From contig NC_073696.1 of the NCBI RefSeq assembly GCF_029784165.1, positions 115,994,991-116,058,990 of the forward strand: DNA of 64,000 nt, written 5' to 3'. Both the position numbers and the translations under genes were made by a program. Source of the DNA: Wyeomyia smithii (taxonomy: Eukaryota; Arthropoda; Insecta; Diptera; Culicidae). The notes below the pieces were generated by a model that saw only the letters and a program-made list of their open reading frames with translations, was not told the origin of the DNA and ran no database searches. Below are positions 47,685-57,539 of the stretch, one piece after another. The number at the start of each line of letters is the position of its first letter. The first letter of the stretch is position 1.

Positions 47685-50600
47685 CTATAGGAAAGCCAAA
47701 CTTTTCATTTGACACTTACTTATCTTACCAAACAGTCCCAAAGGTGTGGCCTTTGCTGTACGTAAGAGTCGTCTCCATTCCACTCGGTCCATGGCTGCAG
47801 TTCGCCAGCTCTGCAGTCTGCGTAGGGTCCGCAGGTCGTCTTCCACCTGATCGATCCACCTTGCCCGCTGTGCACCTCTCCGTCTCGTCCCTGACGGATT
47901 GGTTTCAAGAACCATCTTTACCGGGCTGTCGTCTGACATCCTTACAACTTGCCCAGCCCACCGCAGCCTGCCTATCTTAGCGGTGTGGACGATAGATGGC
48001 TCCCCAAGCAGCTCCTGCAGTTCGTGGTTCATTCGCCTTCTCCACACTCCGTTTTCCATCTGCAGTCCACCGAAAATGGTACGCAGTACCTTCCGCTCGA
48101 ACACTGCAAGGGCGCGTTGGTCCTCCACAAGCATAGTCCATGTCTCATGCCCGTAGAGGACTACCGGTCTGATCAGCGTCTTGTAGATGGTTAACTTGGT
48201 GCGGTGGTGAATTCTACTCGATCGAAGCGTCCTCCGGAGACCAAAGTATGCACGATTTCCTGCCATAATGCGCCGTTGAATTTCTCTGCTGGTATCGTTG
48301 TCGGCAGTTACCAGTGAGCCCAGGTACACGAACTCATCGACCACCTCGATTTCATCACCACCAATTTGAACTCGAGGTGGGAGGTTACTGATACTGTGAC
48401 TGTCTTCACGTGAACCCCTTCCTTTCATGTACTTCGTTTTCGATGCATTGATGAACAGTCCAATTTTTTGGCTTCAGCCTTTAATCCGATGTACGTATCC
48501 GCCATCTTCACAAAGGTCCGAGCCACAATGTCGATATCGTCGGCGAAACCAAACAGTTGAACCGACTTTTGGAAAATCGTGCCACTCGTGTTAACCCCCG
48601 CTCTTCTAATGACACCTTCCAGGGAAATGTTGAACAGTAGGCACGAGAGACCATCACCTTGCCTCAGCCCTCTTCGGGTTTCGAAGGGGCTCGAGAGTGC
48701 CCCCGAAACACGAACTACACACATCACTCGATCCATCGTCGCATTGACCAACCGCGTCAGTTTGTCCGGAAAACCGTAGTCATGCATAACTTGCCATAGC
48801 TTGTCCCGATCAATTGTGTCGTACGCCGATTTGAAATCGATGAACAAATGATGTGTGGGCACGTTATATTCGCGGCATTTCTGCATAACCTGCCGAACCG
48901 CGAATATCTGATCCGTGGTGGCGCGGGCACCCATAAATCCCGCCTGGTAATGCCCCACGAACTGCTTCGCAAATGGCGATAGTCAACGGCAAAGTATTTG
49001 GGAGAGTACCTTGTAGGCGGCGTTCAACAGAGTGATTGCCCGGTAATTGCAGCACTCCAGTTTATCGCTCTTTTTGTAGATGGGTCACACAATACTTTCC
49101 ATCCACTCCTCCGGTACTCGTTCTTCCTCCCAAACCGTGACAATGACCTGGTGCACGACTCTAGCCAGTGTTTCTCCACCGTATTTCAATAGCTCGCTGG
49201 GAAGTTGGTCCACTCCAGCAGCTTTGTTGTTTTTCAGCCGACCAATCTCCTCCTCCACCTCCAGAAGATCGGGGTCTGGAATTCTGATGTCTTCTGCTCG
49301 TGCACCAAGATCAGTTGCCATATCGTCCTCGCGCTCTACTGCATCGCCGTTTAGATGCTCGTCGAAGTGTTGCCTCCACCTTCCGATCACCTCACACTCG
49401 TCAGTAAGGAGGTTGCCGTCCAAGCTCCTGCACATATCGGCTTGCGGCACGAAGCCTTTACGGGAGCTGTTTAGCTTCTCGTAAAACTTCCGAGTGTCGT
49501 TAGCTTGGTACAGCTCTTCCATCGCTACGCGATCTCGGTCCTCTTGCTGGCGCTTCTTCCTTCGGAGGACTGAGTTTTGGCTGTTCCGTGCCTGTCGGTA
49601 TCGTTCCATGTTCGCTCTCGTGCGGTGTTGCAGCATTCTCGCCCGTGCTGCATTCTTCTCCTCGACTAACCGTTTGCATTCGCCGTCAAACCAGTCATTT
49701 CTATGATTCGGGGCCCTTGTACCTAGTAGCGCTACAGCAGTGCTACCTATGGCGGATCGGATGCTCCTCCAGCCATCTTCAAGGGTAGCTGCGCCAAGCT
49801 GCTCTTCCGTGGGTAGCACTGCCTCCAGCTGCTGCGCGTATTCCTGTGCAGCCTCGGCGTCCCGCAGTTGCTCAATATTTGGTCGCGGCGTTCGACTTCG
49901 GCGGGTGTTATACACCGTCGATAGTTTTGAGCGCATGCACACAGCTACTAGGTAGTGGTCCGAATCTATATTCGCACTGCGGTAGGTGCGAACGTTGATG
50001 ATGTCGGAGAAGAACCTGCCGTCGATTTGAACGTGGTCGATTTGGTTCTCTGTCTGTTGGTCGGGTGATCTCCAGGTGGATTTGTGGATATCTTTGCGGG
50101 GGAAGAAGGTACTTCGGACAACCATACCACGGGAGGCCGCAAAGTTTACGCACCGATGGCCGTTATCATTAGACACGGCATGCAGGCTATCTGGTCCGAT
50201 TACCGGTCTGTACATTGCCTCCCGGCCTACCTTAGCATTCATGTCCCCAATAACGATTTTCACGTCCCGTCGCGGGCAGCTATCGTAGACCTGCTCCAGC
50301 TGCGCGTAGAACGATTCCTTCTCGTCGTCGGGTCTTCCTTCATGTGGGCAGTGCACGTTGATGATGCTGTAATTGAAGAACCAGCCCTTTATCCTCAACT
50401 TGCACATCCTTGCGTTGATCGGCTGCCACCCCATCACGCGTTGGCGCATCTTACCCAGTACTATGAAACCGGTTCCCAGCTCGCTGGTTGTGCCACAGCT
50501 CTGGTAGAAAGTAGCCGCCCGGTGCCCGCTTCTCCATACCTTATGTCCTGTCCAACAAAGTTCCTGCAGCGCTACGACTTCGAAGTTGCGTGGATGTGGC

Positions 50601-50690
50601 TCGTCATAGATTATCCTGTCGCTTCCTGGAAAGCAGAGCGATTTGCAGTTCCATGTCCCAAGTTTCCAATCGTAGTCCTTATTTCGTTGC
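47685..50690 (-). pseudogene. Single-ORF LINE polyprotein: EEP endonuclease + reverse transcriptase
   Basis: The endonuclease nicks the target and the RT primes from the nick. Read on the minus strand, the frame is open from about 50690 (KLGTWNCKSLCF) through ALQELCWTG, NYSIINVHCPHEGR, VKIVIGDMNAKVG, NQIDHVQIDGRF and NIDSDHYLVAV, then a linker and KNNKAAGVDQLPSELLK to a TGA near 49085. A second TGA lies near 48990. The RT follows: HHLFIDFKSAYDTIDRDKLW, RRGLRQGDGLSCLLFNISLE and the catalytic LFGFADDIDIVAR. A frameshift near 48470-48425 precedes the C-terminal domain (EFVYLGSLVTADND, RPVVLYGHETW, RRGAQRARWIDQVEDD). Endonuclease and RT in one ORF recall RTE-like elements, but the clade is uncertain. 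Confidence 0.8.
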
Positions 50691-50781
50691 CTAGGTCTAT
50701 GCCGATTGTTCCGATCCGTATTATCTCTTACGTTGTTTATAACATGTTGTTTTCCGGGGCGGCTTGTTGGGCCTTCCCCAA
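47717..50781 (-). mobile_element. Endonuclease/RT LINE, 3065 bp, perfect 10-bp target duplication
   Basis: The insert is flanked by ATTTGACACT at 47707-47716 and 50782-50791, a word belonging to family A. The 5' end has probably lost ORF1 (compare the copy at 57540-60545). The 3' end is GGACTGTTTGGTAAGATAAGTA. The long ORF has only two in-frame stops and one frameshift, so the copy is recent though not intact. Confidence 0.85.
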
Positions 50782-51929
50782 ATTTGACACTAAGATTGTT
50801 GAATTTAGTCCAGCCATTTTTGAGAAAACGAGTGAATTTGAAAAGTCACCGGAACATGTTTCTTTTCACAATTTTTGAACCACGTGTTCAATCACTATAA
50901 AATTCATCAATTAACCTTTAACTAGCCCGTTCATTTGATACCAATATTGTTCAAATCGGTTGTGTACTATCTGAGATAATGAAGTTTCGTGATATATTTT
51001 GATACATTACAGACAAAGTAAGAGACCGATTACATTGAAATTCAATAGGGTGTTATGTGGCAGCTAGACCTTTCATTAATTTCGTGGAAATCGGTTCAGC
51101 CATCTCTGAGCAAAGTGAGTGAGTTTAAGTAGTCTTCGGAATATGTTTCTTTTCAAAGCTGGATTTCACATTTTTAAACATAACAGGCAAAGTAATAGTC
51201 CGATTGCAAAAAAAATCAATAGGGTCTTATGGGGTAACTAGACCTTCCAAATGACACTGATTTTATGGAAATCGGTTCAGCCATCTCTGAGAAACATGAG
51301 TGAGATTAAACACTCTCCAGAACACGTTTCTTCAAATAACTTCTGAACCACACGGTCAATATTCATGAAACTCAAAAGTTAAGGGTTTTTTAAGTAGCTT
51401 GTTCATTTAAAACCAATTTGAGTAGTTGAGTAGTTTCTGAGATAATGATGTTTCGTGATTTTCACATTTTTAATCATAACCTCTGAACTAAAAATCCGAT
51501 TGCTATGAAATTCAATAGGGTCTTATGGGGCAACTAGATCTTTAATTTGCAATTATTTTAATGAAGATCGGTCCAGCCATCTCTGAGAAAATCGAGTGAG
51601 ATTGGGAGAGCGTTACATACACACACACATACACACACACACACATACACACACACATACACACACACATACAGAAAATGCTCAGCTCGTCAAACTAAGT
51701 CGATTGATATACGAGATTCGACCCTTTGGAGCACTTTTATACCTTTGGTTTTTCCAGTGATTGCTATACCTTTCTAGGAGAAAGGCAAAATGTAAGTAAA
51801 AGAAAGGTTATAGAAGGACTGTGTCAGTTTTGTTAAAATCTAAGTTGTTTTAAAGTGTCAAGATTTTTTTTGTGTCGTGAGTGATTGAAAATGAACTATT
51901 GTGGGGGCCTCTAAAGTGTGGAGGCTCGA

Positions 51930-52015
51930 GGGCCAAGTGGAGTAAGGACGATTATTACGTACAGCGATTATTACGTCATACCACGGCTTGAAACTGTTTT
52001 GTAAGGTAAGTAAAA
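51930..52015 (+). mobile_element. Second 3' terminal fragment of the endonuclease/RT LINE
   Basis: It contains GTGGAGTAAGGACGATTATTACG, CCACGGCTTGAAACTGTTTT and GTAAGGTAAGTAAAAG, a diverged form of the end at 45413-45520, with a short internal duplication of TACAGCGATTATTACGT-like sequence. Confidence 0.55.
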
Positions 52016-52292
52016 GTATGTGTAACAATGTAGTAGTGTCAACGATTATGCTGAATATGACGGCTGTAAAGGAGCTTCACCTGGAGAGTTGTAGATCATT
52101 TCGGAGTAAGAAATGTTCTTCTGAAAAATAATTTGACAATACAGTTGATTAGGAAACGCAAATCGCCGGGACGATCCAGAGCTCACATTGTACAAATTGT
52201 TCTAGTGAGGATTTTCCTGAAACGTTTTTCGAAAATTATTGAAGGAGTTGGAAATGACAAAAAAGTATTCAAAAAATTGTTCTGTGATGAGT

Positions 52293-53091
52293 CGCGGCAA
52301 GAAAATAAAAAATTCGCGGGTGACAAAATAGAAAATATTCAAAATTCGCGGTGATATCGCGGTAACCTTTTTCTTCAGCAGATACCAAAAAAGTGTTTTT
52401 TTTTTGTAGAAACAATAAACAAATATTTTATTGTGCCGTCATTCAACCGTACGTTACATGATTTCTTTGCATTACTGACTAAAAGTACATAGTGTGTCAA
52501 ATTGTCTACAGTCATTTTTTGGTGTCGACAGACACGTATTATACATGCTGTGTTCCGTATCTACAGTTTCCGGAAATCGATAAGAAAATCTGAAATCCGG
52601 AAGATGATTGCTAACTAAAAATGTCCAGGAAAACGTCCACGATCCGATAACCTAGCAAATTTAAAATACCAATCTCACTGTCAGGTGTTTTTGAAAATGC
52701 TTGTTTGTACTTTGTTCATCTTGCAACTTCGATTCAACTGCACACTCTGGAATTCTGTCATGCAGGTCTAAATCGTAACCGAACCGTCCGAAGATAACTC
52801 AACCCAAGCTGACAAATTTGCGCTGTAAGAGAGTAGTAGTACTGTTTCATCTCCTTGGTTACGTAGGAAAAGGCTTTCCGTTGTCATCGAGGTGCCAAAT
52901 TATCTTCAGCTTTGTGTGTGTTGCTGGTTACCATGAATTTCGCAGGTTTCAAATGTTTCATGACGGACATAAAATTCTGCTGTTCATTATTACTTTCGCG
53001 GCATTTCGCGGATTCTTATAAATTTCGCGGCCGATGCTGGATTTCGCGGGATTAGCGGTTTCCGCGAAATCATGATTTACCACTGTCCCTG
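52293..53091. mobile_element. Possible hAT-like element rich in TTTCGCGG words
   Basis: The 8-bp direct repeat GTGATGAG lies at 52285-52292 and 53092-53099. The right end read inward is CAGGGACAGTGG, fitting the hAT consensus YARNG; the left end lacks it. ATTTCGCGG or close variants recur near both ends (52300-52365 and 52930-53075). No transposase. The left end may be damaged. Confidence 0.45.
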
Positions 53092-55293
53092 GTGATGAGT
53101 TATCAAACCATTAAACGGTTTTTAGTTTATTTAAAATTGCATTTGGAAAATACAAATACAAAATCCGAAAAAACAATCACAAGGAACGTAAAGAAATGAT
53201 AGAAAATTCAATTTAAGTACACCAAATGATGGAATATTTTTCTGAAGAACAGCTGCAATAGAAAATGTGTTAGTTTTTTTTTGTGTGAAATAACGCCAGA
53301 AATTACGTTCATTTCCTAAATCGGAAATCTGAATCACTTACTGTGAAAGTTGAAAGAATTTTGCTCCGTTCAGTCTTGCTCGCTAGTTCGAAAATAAATA
53401 ACCATGCGTTCACCCACGTTTTATTCATTAATGGGGACGCACTGTACTTCGACGCATAGCTTTTGCTATCAATTTCTTTTCTGGTTGTCCAGTTTATACT
53501 GCTTGCCGTATTTGCGTTTTACCGTAAATCTCAAACCCATGCTTGAAATGGTATTGAATTAGGACTTCCAAAAATGCTGACAGTTTTCAGAACCAGAACG
53601 AGCTTTTCATATTTGGTTCAGTTGTATACACTAAACAAACTTCAATCGGGACACGTTGAACTAGGTAAGTCTCTGTTAGGTTAAGTTCCTTTTCATGAGC
53701 CTCGTAATCCCCTAAAGATGAGACTAAATTTCATAACAAACTTACTCTTGCTGCATCGTATGATGCGGCGCTTTCGTTAAAATTGGACCATTCATATAAA
53801 CCTTATCATTGGGTGTGCTTTTCAAAACATGAAAAATACATTGAAGACAGTTTTGATTTCTCCTGAATGTTTTAAATATAACATATTTTGACTAAATAAA
53901 AAAGTGTGTCCCTCTGAATCTAAGTATGTAGAACAGTAATTGAGAAAGAACACCCCAGTCATTGTTGGGACTTGAAGTAAACCCCTCAAAAGCAGCTCTC
54001 CCCGTAACCGTCTTCAACCGCGAAATGACGCTTGTGTGCTCGCTACTGTGGCGCCAGTAAGTGTTAGCTTCCCCACCACAGCAGTGACACTCGAAGCCAG
54101 TTCAATTGTTTGCTAGCAGACAAAGCGCATCACCCTTCAGTTAGCAATTAAATAAAAATCACAAATGGCAAAGGAAGATCGCGATTTGTGAAGAAAAGGA
54201 ATAGCACCGACTGGTTCAGCTTCAGCGCAGGCACCACTTGATGGTATAGAGATGTTTGTGTGTGTATGTGAGTGTGTTTCGGTGCGCGAGTTTTCCAAAC
54301 ACTTAACTTTGTCGGAAAAAAATGGTCTGCTTCCTTTTCCTCCGGCTGGCCGGGTGGAGGAGAGCAGACCGAAAGAGGCAAACAGGTTTCCCTGCAAGGG
54401 ATTTTCTCTACCGTTGGAAAAATCAAAACTGATTCGCGTTTTGTTTTTTTTTTTGGTTGTTGTTTTTTTTTTCTGTGGGCTAGGATTTTGTTTGCCTCAC
54501 ATTTTTGCTTTATTCATACAGTGGTTCTTTTGTTTGAGTTTTAAACGGTTTTCGAGTTCCCAGTAAATCAGTTTTCAGTTATTTCTTCTGTATTTTTTCT
54601 TCTTCTTCAGTTGTTTAGTAATTATGCACCTCTTCTCTAGGACCAGTAAGAGGATTAGTGCACCTTCACCATTCTTATATCAAAGAAATGGTGTTTATAG
54701 GAGTTACGCTCATTTGCTTTTGGTTACATTTTTTTATTATATGTTTGCCATCGCAGTTCTCTTGCTTGTATTCAGTGTATTTTTTTATTTCATTGATACA
54801 ATCAAGTGATTATAATACATAGTTCATAGATTATATTGGATTAGATTGCATTATGCGCAATAAGATAGGTTATATAATTCTTTATACAGATAGTTTATAG
54901 TTATAGGTAATTATGCTGCTGCTTAATCTATGTAAAGCATATGAATATTTCAACTGGGTTAGTTATATATGTATGTTTTATTAAATATTTAATCAATAAC
55001 ATTGTTATTCCTTCAACAAGACATGTCTTGTTTTATTTTGTTTTGTTCATATTTTGCTTAATATGAACTTAATTTTCGTAATAAATATGCTGCTCGGTTC
55101 TTATGTTAATTATAATTTTGCTGCTCTTATCTGTAAACTTATACTAGGGTACTATATTTATGAATTTAATTATTTATATTTTGTATTTACACAATGCAAT
55201 ATTTTGCTAGTAAAAGATACAGCTGCATGCTGCTAATAATGCTGGCTTTAGCCATACCTCTTAACTAACTCGAATTCTTCCACGTAAAATTCC

Positions 55294-55324
55294 CCCGATC
55301 TGGTAGAGACTCTACCAGATCGGG
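55294..55324. repeat. Perfect 31-bp palindrome
   Basis: CCCGATCTGGTAGAG at 55294-55308, a single A, then its exact inverse complement at 55310-55324. It is strikingly GC-rich for its AT-rich surroundings. No transposon end was recognised. Confidence 0.8.
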
Positions 55325-55632
55325 CTTCTGCCTATGTTTTTTTCAGTTATGAATGATATTATTTTAATGCTAGGTTTGATGAGTTTAATAGTGATGAAGA
55401 TTTTTTTTTATTTGGATGAATTTTTATGATGCGTATGTTCGATCATGATCATTTAGGTTTCAATATGTTTGTAATTCAAAACACGTGTTTCATTAACATG
55501 TCTTTGTATGTATTGTTTATATAAGTGACATTTCATACTCTTTTCCAGATGTTGCCTACATTTCCGATATTATTTTCTGGTTTTAAATCGAATTAGATCC
55601 AAATAGTGTGAAAGCTGGTGTAAATACTTTCT

Positions 55633-55674
55633 TGTGCTCAGCGCAAAGAGATGAAATTCGTCGCGCTGAGCACA
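55633..55674. repeat. Perfect 12-bp stem with 18-nt loop
   Basis: TGTGCTCAGCGC (55633-55644) and GCGCTGAGCACA (55663-55674) are exact inverse complements around an 18-base loop. It is GC-rich in an AT-rich region. It could be a structured RNA element, but the stem is too short for a typical pre-miRNA. Confidence 0.75.
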
Positions 55675-56629
55675 CACCATGTTAAAACAATGTATTGTAT
55701 GTTCTGATTTCCTATGCTGTCTAAACGAATAAACAATTAGAAATTTGCATGCATATTTTTTATATGTGTATTTTTATTGGCATTCTTGATTTTTTTTTTT
55801 TGAAGCGTGGTCCAACCTGACTCCTAAAGAGTCATGCGGCACCAAAAAACTTTTTGTTTTTTTTTTCGATTAGTGTTTTTTTTTGTTCTAATTTCAGCAC
55901 AACCTTTTTGGAAATTGGTACCGTTCAACTGCGAAAGTAGAACTATTTGTTTTTTTTTTTTCGAACAAAGATTGAACATTTAAAACTACTACTTTTTTCT
56001 TGTCAGTAATACAATACGTGTTTTTGTTAGCATGTCACGAATACATAATTGTTAAGAAACTTGAAACTCTAATTCCACTAACATACATGTATGATCATAA
56101 ATTGCATATTAATATCGTGCACGTTTAATATTTTCTTTTCCATAGTATATGACTTTGCTAGGATTCGCAATTCAGCAAAGATATTTTTAGGCTGATAGCA
56201 TTAGATATGAACTGTTAAACAAAACCCATTTTATTTTGATAAAATATGTTTAGCAAAACCTATCAACTTTTTTTTTCTCTTTTCATTTCCAATCCGATTC
56301 AGTTTTTCGAACATTTTTTGACATTCCATTTCATTTTCTTTTACCTCTTTCCAAACAAGCTATTATTTGAATTTACCATTTCCACTACGCTTTATGATTT
56401 GAACTATAATTATAATAACGCATATGCTATGTTAGAACGGTAGTATTCATTTTTGATAACTGTATTTTTCATAAACAAACACAAGCAGATAAGAAATCTA
56501 AACTGTAACTATTTTCAAGCAATTAGTGATGATTTTTTGTTGAATTTAATATTTTAATAACGAACCGGCCGTCGACTCTGTCAAGAGCTAGCCACTTTTT
56601 TCCTTTCCGTGCACCGTACCCGTGGCCTT

Positions 56630-56979
56630 TCAATCTGACGATTGCGGCACTGATATGTGCGACTGCTCCTGGAGTTGAGTCATCAAGCAATTTTTCAGCT
56701 GCTGGTCAACCGGAAATGGTGCACCGTGTCCGGGAATAATCAAATCGGATATCGCCGCAATTTTGGCTCGATTCTGTCGCTGCACCGTGGGATTCTCACT
56801 GCCGGCGTCCAGCCAGAGCCGTTCATCGTCAATATCCTGCCGGCGTTCGAACAGATCTCCCACGATGGCCACTAGGCCGGTTGGGCCCAGCTGACTGGAT
56901 CGGACTAGCACCGACACACAGGACAATGTGTGACCGGGTGTTTCGACGATTTCGATGGTGTCCGACAGACGGTATGGAG
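56630..56979 (-). CDS. MBLAC1: MBLAC1-like metallo-beta-lactamase-fold protein, last exon
   Basis: The exon begins after a TTTCTTCTTGTTTTGCAG acceptor (minus strand, exon from 56979) and ends with TGA at 56630. It enters in the middle of a codon. The 115 residues contain PYRLSDTIEIVETPGHT, VAIVGDLFERRQDIDDE and LIIPGHGAPFPV. TPGH, GDLFE and PGHG supply the later metal ligands (His, Asp, His) of the metallo-beta-lactamase fold. The arrangement GDLFER, then a Trp/Asp-rich helix, then VVPGHG is that of MBLAC1, a nuclease-like hydrolase; Drosophila swip-10 is its relative as I recall. The first ligand motif HxHxDH must lie in an upstream exon beyond 57000, not found in the window. Confidence 0.8.
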
Positions 56980-57207
56980 CTGCAAAACAAGAAGAAACGA
57001 GAAAAAAACAGATCGATATTAGTAATTAAGTTTTTCGAGTTCTGTCAAGTATTTCGTGAGTTTTTAATTAAAGCCCTGGTTACAAATCATTTGTTGGTTT
57101 GAACGTTTCGTTTCTTATCTCGAAGCCAATTTACCTATGACTCGCTTGAATATAGCTGACACAAGTTTTTTTAGTGCGAAATTCACATTTGTTCGGTTTC
57201 TAGAAGA

Positions 57208-57483
57208 TCAAAAAATTACATTCATCTCTAGCGAATGGTATCCTTTTTCCGCGAACTTTTGATGCTTCTTGGAATCAGTATAATTTACTGCAACATCATA
57301 AACTGCTGATCTCCGGTAGTCGAAGAAGCGAAATTTCTGCTGTCCAGTATAAGACGCTTTGGAATTGACATTACTGGATTCTTTTACTACCAATTGTTGG
57401 GGATAATAATAAAGCATTGGATGCTCTGTTAAACTACAGTACACATCTTGGACTCTGTCTCAGAGTATATCCGTTCGAAAATT
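57208..57483 (-). other. Unassigned ORF, possibly an exon or element fragment
   Basis: A minus-strand open stretch of 91 codons (first Met at 57444) with protein-like composition, containing HPMLYYYPQQLVVKESSN and RFFDYRRSAVYDVAVNY. It lies in the MBLAC1-like gene's upstream intron region but does not look like that protein. No splice sites were convincing. Confidence 0.2.
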
Positions 57484-57539
57484 CGTTACTATTATTATCT
57501 AAATTGGGCATTTACCAACATAACCGATGAACTGTTTCT

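Larger units (their letters stand above)
47430..51790 (-). mobile_element. Repeat family A, copy 3, partial, split by a LINE
   Basis: It starts at the same internal point as copy 4 (GAAATAGCGAAATAAAAG, 47444 and 46144) and ends with the hairpin terminus at about 51771-51787. The right terminus, beta and gamma blocks are absent. It is split by the LINE at 47717-50781. A CA-rich microsatellite lies at 51618-51672. Confidence 0.7.
53100..56629. other. AT-rich non-coding region with palindromes
   Basis: No coding exon could be supported. 53990-54430 is less AT-rich, with GCGCCAGTAAGTG (a donor-like site) and TTCAGTT at about 54136. It could be a promoter or 5' exon, but nothing confirms it. 54800-56560 is very AT-rich with long T runs and two perfect palindromes listed separately. 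Part of 56500-56629 is likely the 3' UTR of the minus-strand MBLAC1-like gene. Confidence 0.35.

Noticed and set aside
54252..54566. 104-codon ORF starting MFVCVCECVSV
   Set aside because: It begins in a TG microsatellite and runs through poly-T tracts; there are no protein features beyond low complexity.
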